From: an uncultured Trichormus sp.
Lineage (GTDB): Bacteria; Cyanobacteriota; Cyanobacteriia; Cyanobacteriales; Nostocaceae
Length of the DNA: 64,000 bases
Reading direction: 5' to 3'
NCBI GenBank assembly: GCA_936914905.1
Contig: CAKZGI010000290.1
Span: 1-64,000 of the forward strand
Shown one piece after another: positions 18,412 through 28,450 of the stretch (the first letter of the stretch is position 1; the number at the start of each line of letters is the position of its first letter). The notes beneath the pieces were generated by a model, which did no database searches, was not told where the DNA came from, and worked only from the letters and a program-made list of their open reading frames with translations. Both the position numbers and the translations under genes were made by a program.

Positions 18412-18417
18412 TCCGGA
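18412..18417 (-). promoter_or_regulatory. DIF1-like TCCGGA motif of the patX promoter
   Basis: TCCGGA stands about 58 bases before the patX start codon. A possible -10 (TATCAG) lies 19 bases after it on the minus strand. TCCGGA at the -35 position is the reported consensus of promoters induced early in heterocyst differentiation, and has been reported for patX genes. Confidence 0.55.
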
Positions 18418-18455
18418 CAATTTATAAAAAAGTATTGTATTTAACTGCAAAAAAA

Positions 18456-20204
18456 TCAATTTGATACTTCGTCGATATGTTCGACAAGTAGCCAATTACC
18501 AGATAAATTTGCACGACCCCAGACAGTAAGCTTTTGATTTTGGGTTAGGAGTTGCAGTTGCTCATCAATACATGATCCCAAAGTCACAACTTGCCAAGTT
18601 CTCGGTAATAATTCAGTTGAGTTTGTGATAGTAAACCTGTAGTCTTGTTGGTCTAGACGATTAAAAATGCCTATGAAACAATCAAGATTCGAGAAATCAC
18701 ACGGTTCAACCGATAAACAGGGACAATTTCCACTGGTGGGATAGGTTTCTGAGTTATCTAAATAATGAATTTGCCAGTCTAACCAGTCTGGATGATTGAT
18801 TGGTAAGTTGAACAAGGGAACAATTGCAGTAGGTGATCGCTCATCTTTCAATAAAGCTGTTTGCAACTTCCTCACTGGCAAATCCCTGGGCTGACAGTTT
18901 AACTCACAACAGAGAGCAGCTGCCATACCCGCTGCTTGACCAATACCCATGACTACAGGTTGCAGTCTGGTAGCCCCATTAGCAATATGGGATACAGAAA
19001 TATTTTTCTCACAGACCAGCAAACCATCTGTAGACTTAGGAATCAGACAACGATAGGGTATAGTAAAGGGTGTTCCTGTCCAACGTCCCCCCCAGCGAAT
19101 AGATTTGGGTTGCAGTAAGAACTTGACACCAGGATAATGATGGTCATTGGCGTAGTTACCAACTGCGATCGCATCATCAAACTTAGCGGCAACTCTACCA
19201 CCTGCTAATGGTAGGATATCGTGCTCACAGACAGTAATGAGTCCCTCTAAGCGGCGACTTTCCCGAAAATAGGGATGAAGTGCAAAAGCCGGAGAGAGAC
19301 TAGGAAAAACTCCTTCTGCTAAACCGTAGCGTCTACCAAGGTGAGTTTGGATAAAACGGGCAAAGTTTTGACTATGCCAGAAACATTCTTGGTTAAACTC
19401 ACGTCTTGCTATATCTGACTTTATCAAACGCCCGACATCTTGGCCGTAGTCGTTGCCACAAATAGGCCAGTTGATCATAAACCGATTTGCAGGCAAACGT
19501 CCATAGTTCAAAAATTTTTCTGCCCCATAATCATCCCAAGCCCCAGTAAACAGCAATGGGTCATAATTAGGAGCAGATGGAATTTCTGGGGCGACACTTT
19601 CCCCAAAATCCTCCATCAGTACAACCCAAGTCGGTGCTTGCACAGGATATTTTTCAGTCAGAGAGTTAAAATTTCCTGGTGCGCTAGTTTCTCCCCACTC
19701 TGACTTTAGTTCCCAACCCCAACGGTAAGGTACTTCCCCTAAAGCCAACAAATCTCCTAACTCTGTACCATCAAGAATAATTTTGGCGTTGACTGTGAAA
19801 TCTACAAAGCTTACACCTGTAATACAGTCTCCCTGACGCAATACTCCTAAAGGGATTTTTCCCGATATCCATTGTAAATTGGGTAATTCCTGCACCCAGG
19901 CTGCAAAAATTTCTGCACCTATACGCGGATCATAACTAAAAAAGCTCACCCAACTATTATCTAATCCTCCTGGCTGTCGTTGGTGTAATTCTTGTATAAA
20001 CGCTCCCCATAAACCTGTTTGGAAAGATTGTAATTCATTGCCATCCGGTGCAGATACGCCAGTAGATGTTAACATTCCACCTAACCAGGAGAATTCGCTA
20101 ACCAGAATAGTTTCAGCGCCTCGTCGTGCTGCTTGGATGGCAGCCGCAGTTCCACCGGTTGCCCCTCCGACAACTAAGATATCTGTTGTATAGGTTTGAT
20201 TCAT
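18456..20204 (-). CDS. FAD-dependent oxidoreductase (FAD_oxidored family)
   Basis: A 582-residue flavoprotein. The N-terminus has the dinucleotide-binding strand-turn-helix ILVVGGATGGTAAAIQAARR and a following LVSEFSWLGGMLTSTGVSAP, typical of FAD_oxidored proteins. A later ILDGTELGDLLALGEVPYR contributes to the FAD site. Conserved blocks MINWPICGNDYG and FRESRRLEGLITVCEHDI, and the C-terminal IANGATRLQPVVMGIGQAAG, match the family. The substrate is unknown. The start ATG (20204) lies inside a 19-base tandem duplication, so a second ATG 19 bases upstream is out of frame. It lies upstream of patX on the same strand with a gap of 101 bases. Confidence 0.82.
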   Translation of the reverse strand: MNQTYTTDILVVGGATGGTAAAIQAARRGAETILVSEFSWLGGMLTSTGVSAPDGNELQSFQTGLWGAFIQELHQRQPGGLDNSWVSFFSYDPRIGAEIFAAWVQELPNLQWISGKIPLGVLRQGDCITGVSFVDFTVNAKIILDGTELGDLLALGEVPYRWGWELKSEWGETSAPGNFNSLTEKYPVQAPTWVVLMEDFGESVAPEIPSAPNYDPLLFTGAWDDYGAEKFLNYGRLPANRFMINWPICGNDYGQDVGRLIKSDIARREFNQECFWHSQNFARFIQTHLGRRYGLAEGVFPSLSPAFALHPYFRESRRLEGLITVCEHDILPLAGGRVAAKFDDAIAVGNYANDHHYPGVKFLLQPKSIRWGGRWTGTPFTIPYRCLIPKSTDGLLVCEKNISVSHIANGATRLQPVVMGIGQAAGMAAALCCELNCQPRDLPVRKLQTALLKDERSPTAIVPLFNLPINHPDWLDWQIHYLDNSETYPTSGNCPCLSVEPCDFSNLDCFIGIFNRLDQQDYRFTITNSTELLPRTWQVVTLGSCIDEQLQLLTQNQKLTVWGRANLSGNWLLVEHIDEVSN

Positions 20205-20233
20205 GTATTATATATTGATTCATGTATTATATA
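20196..20233. repeat. 19-base tandem duplication over a start codon
   Basis: TTGATTCATGTATTATATA occurs at 20196..20214 and again at 20215..20233. The first copy contains the start codon of the FAD oxidoreductase (CAT on the plus strand at 20202..20204), so the translation start context was duplicated. Confidence 0.9.
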
Positions 20234-20392
20234 TATTGAGGAAATTTGTCATGTTGATTATATCAAGTAATACATTAACTATTGCAGTAACTCACTGAAG
20301 TTAAATTTAGATTATTTATGAATAATATCTTAAAAATAGCTACTTTGCCGAGATAACGTTACAAAGTTACCTATCTTTGATCTAACAAGACT

Positions 20393-20433
20393 GATTTTGG
20401 TGATTAAAGTCAAAGACTTTAATCACCAAAATC
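20393..20433. repeat. Perfect 19-base palindrome
   Basis: GATTTTGGTGATTAAAGTC, then AAA, then its exact reverse complement. It would form a 19-base-pair hairpin. Neither side has a T-run, so it is not a typical terminator; it could be a mobile repeat or a regulatory structure. Confidence 0.85.
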
Positions 20434-20500
20434 ACCCAATTCGTATTTTAAAACAACTCAAATAACCTATAGCATCTAAATTAAATATTGCAAATCCTCG

Positions 20501-20630
20501 TAAGTAGGTAGATACAAATAAACATAACTAGGTAACAAAATGTAAATTACTTGAAACCCTTAGGATTGCTTGATTCACCTTTGCTGCATTCGCCACGACA
20601 TAGTTATCAATTTTTCCGCCCACCTACTTA
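20501..20630 (-). mobile_element. MITE, family A, copy 2
   Basis: The element begins TAAGTAGGTAGATAC and ends GGGCGG-type termini read on the other strand (CCGCCCACCTACTTA). It is the reverse complement of the 6668 and 62728 copies. It directly abuts the start of the protein kinase fragment and probably truncated it. Confidence 0.8.
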
Positions 20631-20882
20631 TTCCAGAACAGCAACAAATATTAAATCAATATTGGGAAGAATATCTGCGACTTTTCAGAGTAGCAACCCA
20701 AGCATTAGGTAAATTGGGAGAAGAGTATCAACAAATTCCGATAATTTCTGAATATTTTGATGAATAGGATGAATATTTTTATGTGCAGGAATATGTTGAA
20801 GGTCATTCTTTAAATTAAGAAATCAAACCAGGTCAAAAACTATCAGAACAAAAAACCATATCTTTATTAATTGAGATATTAG
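20631..20882 (+). pseudogene. Serine/threonine protein kinase, N-lobe fragment
   Basis: The frame reads QALGKLGEEYQQIPIISEYF, then a TAG/TGA-type stop, DEYFYVQEYVEGHSL, another stop, and EIKPGQKLSEQKTISLLIEI. This pattern (LGEHYQIP...YFVQELIEGHDL...EI.PGKKLSE) is the hinge region of cyanobacterial Hanks-type kinases. The ATP loop is absent, because a MITE ends at 20630, and the catalytic loop is missing downstream, where a PIN-domain fragment begins. It is a small relic. Confidence 0.6.
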
Positions 20883-21194
20883 ATGACAAACGATCCAGCG
20901 GATCATCATGTTGTCGCTGCTGCTATATTTGCTAACACAGAAGTAATTGTTACTACTAACCTTGATGACTTTCCTGTAGAATCTTCAGCTCCTTATGAGA
21001 TTGAGACTTGGCATCCAGATGATTTTTTGGTCTACTTTGATAAGCAAAATCCAGGAACAACTATTAAAATTATTTGGAAACAGTCTAATGAGCTTAAACC
21101 TCCCAGGAGTATTCCTGAAACCCTTGACAAGTTAGAAAACAATAATTTAAAAAGAAAGAATAAAGTACCAAAATTTACTCGTAGTATTCGCTGA
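20883..21194 (+). pseudogene. PIN-domain (VapC-like) C-terminal fragment
   Basis: The frame reads DPADHHVVAAAIFANTEVIV and TTNLDDFPVESSAPYEIETW. This is the second half of a PIN ribonuclease domain, with the late acidic residues in DPADHHV and NLDDFP. The N-terminal half with the first catalytic aspartates is missing, replaced by the kinase relic. The tail (LDKLENNNLKRKNKVPKFTR) has no known match. Such proteins are usually toxins; this one is likely inactive. The 103-residue frame itself has no stop, so a short product could still be made. Confidence 0.5.
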
Positions 21195-21485
21195 TGATTT
21201 TATGCTGATGGAATTGTGCAAACTGCCAGAAAGACCTTGGATAGACTAGGTATGCCAGCAGCAGAAGGGGGTAAGTGCTATGAGGGTAAACGGTATGAAC
21301 TCTGGCAAAAATGATAAATCTTAACAATTACTGCTAAAGACACCCATGGTGAGATTCTCAGGCTTGAGAATGGCGTAATTGGCGGATATCTTTCATCAGC
21401 AGATGTTGAAGGATTCGAAATATTTGAACAAAGCTTAGAACAACAATTAGAAGAAGCTAAAAGAAAGAAATATCAAACTTCATAA
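21195..21485 (+). pseudogene. Two short gene remnants
   Basis: First GIVQTARKTLDRLGMPAAEG ... YEGKRYELWQK, then after a stop LTITAKDTHGEILRLENGVI and GGYLSSADVEGFEIFEQSLE up to a stop at 21485. Both look like ends of small cyanobacterial hypothetical proteins; the second resembles short antitoxin-like proteins. I do not recognise the families with certainty. Confidence 0.35.
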
Positions 21486-21541
21486 CCTAACCTCAACCAC
21501 AAAATGTTAAATCTAGTAATGTTGAATGATAAGAAACCAAG

Positions 21542-22588
21542 GTGAAAGCACAAGTATTTAGAGGTGTAAATCAATTATCCTACGAAGAAATCTCAGTTCC
21601 GACACTGGAAGCAGATGAAGTCCTGGTACAGGTGCTGGTTGTGGGTTTGTGTCAGTCAGATATTAAAAAAATTCGTTATCCTTTATATGAACCACCTCGC
21701 ATATTTGGACACGAAACGGCTGGAATGATCGCATCTGTAGGTTCTCAAGTACAAGGGTGGACGGTAGGACAACGGGTAGCGGTGATGCACCATATACCAT
21801 GTATGCGTTGCGCCTATTGCTTAAATGATAATTTCTCAATGTGCGATGTTTATAAAAATATCTCCACTACCGCAGGTTTTAATGCTAGTGGTGGTGGTTT
21901 TGCTGAGTATGTGAAAGTACCAGGCCATATTGTGCAGAATGGTGGGTTAATTCCCATTCCTGATGATATCAGTTTTGAAGAAGCCAGTTTTGTTGAACCG
22001 ACTAATTGCTGTTTAAAAGCTGTTAAGAAAGCCCAACTTGCACCAGGACAAACTGTGTTAGTAACTGGGGCTGGTCCAATTGGGTTAATGTTTATGATGT
22101 TAGTGAAGTATTTTGGTGGGAGAGCGATCGCAACTGACCTGCTACCTTCTAGAATTGAAAAAGCTCTGGAAGTGGGAGCAGAAGCGGCTTTTGATGCCCG
22201 TGATCCTGATTTACCAGCAAAAATTCAAGCTTTAACTAGAGGTATGGGTGTTGATTTCACCTTGTTGGCTGTCCCCAGTGATAAAGCGTTTTTTCAAGCA
22301 TTAGACTGTACCCGCAAAGGTGGAAAAATTCTCTTTTTTGCTGAGTTTCCCGATGAAGTGGAAATTCCCATTAACCCGAATATTCTTTATCGTCGAGAAA
22401 TTGACTTAATGGGTAGTTATAGTTCATCTTACCGTCTGCAAGGTCTATCTGCGGATATAGTCTTTAATCGCCGCATTGATGTTAAAGCCTTGATTAGCGG
22501 TCACTATCCCCTAAAAGATTTATCACAAGCTGTAAACCAAGCGATCGCACCTACACCAGAAACGTATAAAATTTTGATTTATCCCTAA
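21542..22588 (+). CDS. Zinc-dependent medium-chain alcohol dehydrogenase
   Basis: The protein (348 residues) belongs to the medium-chain dehydrogenases. The catalytic zinc site is visible (VGLCQSDIKKI, FGHETAGMIASVGSQVQGW, FVEPTNCCLKAV), as are the structural zinc cysteines (IPCMRCAYCLNDNFSMCDV) and the NAD loop (VLVTGAGPIGLMFMMLVKYF). It resembles sorbitol/threonine dehydrogenase-type enzymes that oxidise polyols or other secondary alcohols; the substrate cannot be fixed. The start is GTG at 21542, matching the usual MKAQVF beginning. Two HIP1 octamers lie inside. It is complete. Confidence 0.82.
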   Translation: MKAQVFRGVNQLSYEEISVPTLEADEVLVQVLVVGLCQSDIKKIRYPLYEPPRIFGHETAGMIASVGSQVQGWTVGQRVAVMHHIPCMRCAYCLNDNFSMCDVYKNISTTAGFNASGGGFAEYVKVPGHIVQNGGLIPIPDDISFEEASFVEPTNCCLKAVKKAQLAPGQTVLVTGAGPIGLMFMMLVKYFGGRAIATDLLPSRIEKALEVGAEAAFDARDPDLPAKIQALTRGMGVDFTLLAVPSDKAFFQALDCTRKGGKILFFAEFPDEVEIPINPNILYRREIDLMGSYSSSYRLQGLSADIVFNRRIDVKALISGHYPLKDLSQAVNQAIAPTPETYKILIYP

Positions 22589-22715
22589 TTTGGTAATGGG
22601 TAATTGGTAATAGGAAAAGGATTTTCAGTGAATATCGTTCATTCTAAAATCCTGTTCATCCTTAAATCCTGGACATCCTGATATAGCTTGCGCCACGCTA
22701 CGCTATCAGACAATT

Positions 22716-23972
22716 ATGATTATAATCGCTTTCTTAGCCTTATACGTTGCTTTTAACCTGGGTGCAAATGACGTTGCTAACGCCATGGGAACATCTGTAG
22801 GTTCTAAAGCCGTCACCCTCAAACAAGCAATCATTATTGCTGGAATCCTAGAATTTACAGGTGCTGTATTATTCGGGCATGGAGTGACAGAAACACTAGG
22901 GACGAAAATTGCCAACCCCGACTTATTTATCGCTACACCACAAACCCTCGCTTTAGGGATGGTAACAGTACTTATATCAGCCGGGGTATGGCTGCAAATA
23001 GCCACCGCACGAGGTTTACCAGTCTCCTCATCTCATGCAGTAGTCGGTGCGATCGCAGGCTTTACTTGGGTAGCATTAGGCATAGAAGCAATAGATTGGC
23101 CATCTGTTGGTTCAATAACCATAGGTTGGGTATTAACACCCATGATTAGTGCAATTATCGCCGCTTTTTTTTACAGTCTCATCCAACACTGGATCTTATA
23201 TCAACCAGACCCTCGCCTACAATTACAAGAATGGATTCCCTGGTTAAGCACAATTTTACTGAGTATATTTGGTGTAATAGTCCTACCATCCTTAACTCAA
23301 CCACTGACAAACTTTTTAATTGAGAAAGTCGGTTTAAACATCCCTGCTCACGACATCCCCATTTTCACATGTGCAGCAGCAGCAATTGGACTTATACTCT
23401 ATAGCTGGAGAAAACTTAACTCCCCAATTACCAATCACCAATCACCAATCACCAATCCCACAGAGCAATTATTCGGACGCTTCCAACTATTAAGTGCTTG
23501 CTTTGTCGCTTTTGCACATGGTTCAAATGATGTCGGTAATGCGATCGCACCCCTAGCTGTCATTTCCTACATCAATCAAACACATAGCGTCCCCAACAAC
23601 GGAATCACCATTCCCTTATGGATTATGATTCTTGGTGGTGCTGGCATAGTTGCAGGTTTGGCAATATGGGGCAAAAAAGTCATAGCCACCATCGGCGAAA
23701 ACATCATCTCCCTACAACCTAGTAGCGGATTCTGTGCCGAACTAGCCACCGCCACTACCATCTTACTAGCTTCCCGATTAGGTCTACCTGTATCCACCTC
23801 TCATGCGCTTGTTGGTGGTGTAGTAGGCATTGGACTGGTGCAAAACCTCAAATCCATCAAATTTCAAACACTCCAAGGAATCGCCACAGCCTGGGTAATT
23901 ACACTCCCAATCAGTGCTGTAATCAGCGCCATAATATTCAGTATTATCCGGATTATATTAAATTTAAAATGA
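22716..23972 (+). CDS. PiT-family inorganic phosphate transporter
   Basis: A 418-residue membrane protein of the PitA/PHO-4 family. It has the two signature repeats: FNLGANDVANAMGTSVGSKA near the N-terminus and FAHGSNDVGNAIAPLAV in the second half. Two further inverted-topology blocks read ARGLPVSSSHAVVGAIAGF and RLGLPVSTSHALVGGVVGI. About ten hydrophobic helices are visible. It imports metal-phosphate complexes with low affinity. The hydrophilic central loop contains NSPITNHQSPITNPTEQ, encoded by an in-frame heptanucleotide repeat. A 43-base tandem duplication covers the stop codon region. The start is the ATG at 22716; a few residues could be missing. Confidence 0.85.
   Translation: MIIIAFLALYVAFNLGANDVANAMGTSVGSKAVTLKQAIIIAGILEFTGAVLFGHGVTETLGTKIANPDLFIATPQTLALGMVTVLISAGVWLQIATARGLPVSSSHAVVGAIAGFTWVALGIEAIDWPSVGSITIGWVLTPMISAIIAAFFYSLIQHWILYQPDPRLQLQEWIPWLSTILLSIFGVIVLPSLTQPLTNFLIEKVGLNIPAHDIPIFTCAAAAIGLILYSWRKLNSPITNHQSPITNPTEQLFGRFQLLSACFVAFAHGSNDVGNAIAPLAVISYINQTHSVPNNGITIPLWIMILGGAGIVAGLAIWGKKVIATIGENIISLQPSSGFCAELATATTILLASRLGLPVSTSHALVGGVVGIGLVQNLKSIKFQTLQGIATAWVITLPISAVISAIIFSIIRIILNLK
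23424..23460 (+). repeat. Heptanucleotide STRR inside the phosphate transporter gene
   Basis: Near-repeats of CCAATCA/ACCAATC are tandemly arranged and translate to part of the central loop (PITNHQSPITN). The repeat keeps the frame. Similar STRRs are dispersed through intergenic regions of this window. Confidence 0.75.
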
Positions 23973-24053
23973 AATCTATTGAGATTCTTACCTAGCAGTT
24001 CTGATCATGAAATGAAATCTATTGAGATTCTTACCTAGCAGTTCTGATCATGA
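23968..24053. repeat. 43-base tandem duplication at the transporter 3' end
   Basis: Two perfect head-to-tail copies, 23968..24010 and 24011..24053, containing ATCTATTGAGATTCTTACC. The first copy includes the stop codon of the phosphate transporter gene. Confidence 0.92.
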
Positions 24054-24351
24054 ATGGAATACATTCGCCGTTTATAACCTAAATAATATTACTGATTCAT
24101 CCCAAGAATTTGGGTGCTTTACCCCTACATTCAATCCGAATTAAACCCAATCACAAACTGCTATATTCTGCAAATACTCCCAAAACTAAAGCCTATTTTT
24201 GCAGAATTGTTAGTCATTTATTAGAATGATAGTATTATCTTCTATTTTTCCCAGAACAATACTTTAATTCCTCAGAGCAACGGAAACTGTCACGCAATTT
24301 ACACTTCGCAAAAATCTTGGTTTTTAACAACCTACCAATCTGCAAGGCTTT

Positions 24352-24428
24352 TAAACAGTAAACAGTAAGCAGTAAATAGTGAACAGCAAATAGTGAACAG
24401 TGAATAGTTATCAGACTGATAACTGACA
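24352..24428. repeat. STRR tract (AACAGTA/AATAGTG type)
   Basis: Seven-base units close to CAGTAAA and ATAGTGA repeat irregularly for about 75 bases, just upstream of the transporter-like gene at 24474. It is typical of Nostocales genomes. Confidence 0.6.
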
Positions 24429-24473
24429 ACTGGTATCTGAATTTATCGTCAAGGTGTTAGAGGTTAGAAACTA

Positions 24474-26894
24474 ATGGGGCGATTTGAAAAGCGACCAGAC
24501 AACCCACGAATCAGAGGCGACCTATCTAGAGCAGCTGAAAATGCCCTCTGGGATATAGTTGAAGACCTAGAAAATCTGCAACAAAATGTTATCAAGTCTT
24601 TGCAAGACGATGTAAAGCGTCTAGAAGCTGAAAAAACCCGTTTAGTGAATGATATCCAAAGACTGATAGAGGAAAAAGACAAGTTACAACAGGCTCGACA
24701 AATTACCGAACAACAAGTTCTAATTCGTCAGCTGGCGGAAGTTTTAGCAAAGCACATATCTTCCCAATTGCAATCTTCACTGAAGACATTAGCCACCCAA
24801 TCAATTGAAGTTGAGCTTTCTGAACATGCCGCGCTCAGATCTGCTGAAATTAACTCTACAGTAGCTAGTGAGATCAGTGAAAATGTCATCCAAATGCTGG
24901 ACAATCTCGATGATACTGTCACCATTGCTTTTAGCTCGCTGCAACAAGAACTCAAAAATTATCAGAGTCATCTTTCCCAGCTGCTATCACGAATGCATGA
25001 CCAACAGCAGCAAGGGGAAGAGATTTTATCAGAATTTGTGAATCGCCTCCGAGGGGAACTAGAGAAGACCAGAGAAACCATTCCTCTCAAGGTGGTAACA
25101 GGAGGTACACCAACAGTTTTACAACTAACTGAACCTCACAAAAACGGTTTTTTGGAAAAATCACCAGAACGAATTATTGCTGAACCAATTTCCTTAGTGA
25201 CTCAGGAATCGCCAAAAAATGAAAATTCAGCAATCAACGCTGTGATTACATTTCCACTCCCCCAGGAAAATAAGCCATCGGAATCAACTTCTGTTATCAC
25301 TTCTGATTCTTCAGCACAACAATCCACTACAGAATCACCAACTCAACAAAACATATCTGAGTCAACTTCTGTTATCACTTCTGATTCTTCAGCACAACAA
25401 TCCACTACAGAATCACCAACTCAACAAAACATATCTGAGTCAACTTCTGTTATCACTCGTGATTTTTCAGCACAACAATTAACCACAGAACCACCAACTC
25501 AACAAAACATATCTGAGTCAACTTCTGTTATCACTTCTGATTCTTCAGCACAACAATTAACCACAGAACCACCAACTCAACAAAACATATCTGAGTCAAC
25601 TTCTGTTATCACTCGTGATTTTTCAGCACAACAATTAACCACAGAACCACCAACTCAACAAAACATATCTGAGTCAACTTCTGTTATCACTTCTGATTCT
25701 TCAGCACAACAATTAACCACAGAACCACCAATTCAATCCAAAACACCTGAGCCAATTTCTGTTCTTTCTCCTGATTCCTCAGCAAAGCAATCAACTAAAT
25801 ACCAACCCCCACTAACACTTAACTGGCAAATAACACCTCGACGACAAAGAACCCGGAATTCTCCAAACTGGTCGCCGATTCAGGTAGGTTTTCTGTTGGT
25901 TGCATCCTCAACAGTGATGTCATCGCTTTATAACGTAGCTGTGAAGGCGCTTTTTAATGAAGGTTCTGATTTGCTGGGAAATTTTGAAACCCAGCAATTG
26001 ATATCACCAACCTTGGGTAATATTTTCTTAATTTTAATGCTCCGGTTATTGGTGGTTGTGCCATTAATGTTACTTTTGGCTCCCATCTTACATCCTCCAG
26101 TTTGGCAAGACCTACAAAATTTATCTGATTCAGTGAGTATAAGTACTGCTCCCAATAGTGACAAAACAAAACCAGTTTTATTGTTATCAGTTGTGAGTGG
26201 TGGCTTTTTATTTTTGTCACAGGTACTGATTTACATTGCTATTGGTAAAGTAACAACAGGAATTGCGATCGCACTCTTCTTTATCTATCCCATGATTACT
26301 GGACTCTTATCATGGTTTCTCTTTCGAGAGCGTCCTAATTTATTCAGTTCTGGTGCAATTTCCAGCATCTTTTTTGGTCAATTATTAATCTTGGGTAGTT
26401 ATTCAACTGGTACGAGTAATACCTCTTTAGGAATTATTTCTGGAATTATGTCCGGAATAGCTTTTGCTATTTACGTAATTTTTACTAGGTTATGCGCTCC
26501 GAAACTGCATCCAGTTTCATTTGCTTTAATTAACTTCGCCACCATGTTGCTATTAAGCTTCATCTGTTTATTAGTACCATTACCAAGTGATTCGAGTTTA
26601 GCCATTAGATCATCCAATTTACTGGAAGTGATTTTAAGTGCTTTTATGTTGGGTGTTCTCACTCTTTGTGGATATTTATTTAACAACTTTGGAATTCGCA
26701 AATTAGGTGGGCCACGCTCGGCTATAATTGGTGCTGTTGTTCCAATTTTAACAGTGATTTTTGCTGGATTAATGACTCAGGAAAAACTGGATCTCATTCA
26801 AATCTTGGGAGTTTTATTAGTAACTGGTGGTGCTGTTGCTCTCAGCTTTGAGAAAATGCAAACTCAATCGCAATCTTCTAGCTTCAAGAATTAA
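24474..26894 (+). CDS. Coiled-coil, repeat-linker, EamA/DMT-type membrane protein
   Basis: An unusual 806-residue protein. Residues 1-200 form a charged coiled coil (DLENLQQNVIKSLQDDVKRL, LVNDIQRLIEEKDKLQQARQ). Residues about 269-425 are six 26-residue repeats (SESTSVITSDSSAQQ type) rich in Ser, Thr and Gln. The last 330 residues are an EamA-type ten-helix transporter (GFLLVASSTVMSSLYNVAVK, IAIALFFIYPMITGLLSWFL, GGPRSAIIGAVVPILTVIFA). Known EamA proteins export small metabolites. The cytoplasmic coiled coil and linker are not usual for the family. It lies 436 bases before hetR on the same strand. The function is unknown. Confidence 0.75.
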   Translation: MGRFEKRPDNPRIRGDLSRAAENALWDIVEDLENLQQNVIKSLQDDVKRLEAEKTRLVNDIQRLIEEKDKLQQARQITEQQVLIRQLAEVLAKHISSQLQSSLKTLATQSIEVELSEHAALRSAEINSTVASEISENVIQMLDNLDDTVTIAFSSLQQELKNYQSHLSQLLSRMHDQQQQGEEILSEFVNRLRGELEKTRETIPLKVVTGGTPTVLQLTEPHKNGFLEKSPERIIAEPISLVTQESPKNENSAINAVITFPLPQENKPSESTSVITSDSSAQQSTTESPTQQNISESTSVITSDSSAQQSTTESPTQQNISESTSVITRDFSAQQLTTEPPTQQNISESTSVITSDSSAQQLTTEPPTQQNISESTSVITRDFSAQQLTTEPPTQQNISESTSVITSDSSAQQLTTEPPIQSKTPEPISVLSPDSSAKQSTKYQPPLTLNWQITPRRQRTRNSPNWSPIQVGFLLVASSTVMSSLYNVAVKALFNEGSDLLGNFETQQLISPTLGNIFLILMLRLLVVVPLMLLLAPILHPPVWQDLQNLSDSVSISTAPNSDKTKPVLLLSVVSGGFLFLSQVLIYIAIGKVTTGIAIALFFIYPMITGLLSWFLFRERPNLFSSGAISSIFFGQLLILGSYSTGTSNTSLGIISGIMSGIAFAIYVIFTRLCAPKLHPVSFALINFATMLLLSFICLLVPLPSDSSLAIRSSNLLEVILSAFMLGVLTLCGYLFNNFGIRKLGGPRSAIIGAVVPILTVIFAGLMTQEKLDLIQILGVLLVTGGAVALSFEKMQTQSQSSSFKN
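25278..25745 (+). repeat. Six in-frame 78-base tandem repeats
   Basis: Units start at 25278, 25356, 25434, 25512, 25590 and 25668, followed by a degenerate seventh. Units 3 to 6 alternate between VITRDFS and VITSDSS, showing that a 156-base double unit was itself duplicated. Some adjacent units are almost identical in DNA, so the expansion is recent and copy number probably varies between strains. Confidence 0.92.
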
Positions 26895-28230
<1,336 letters not shown>

Positions 28231-28450
28231 TCTGACACAAATCTGATATGTGTAGAAAGCAAAGTTCTCACATTATCTTAGTAGTCAGTGAAAGCACATT
28301 CGAGCGAGAGGGTTAAAGCTGGAACTTTATTTTATTTGCTCCTCAAACTTGCCTTAACCCCATCATCTTTGGTTTGACAGACTAGTAGGGTGGAAAGTTT
28401 CCCAACCCTACAATTATGCGACTCACTGCTAACTTTAAAGCGTTACCAAT

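Noticed and set aside
25928-26220. Minus-strand frames within the EamA part
   Set aside because: No recognisable protein; they come from the codon bias of the real gene.
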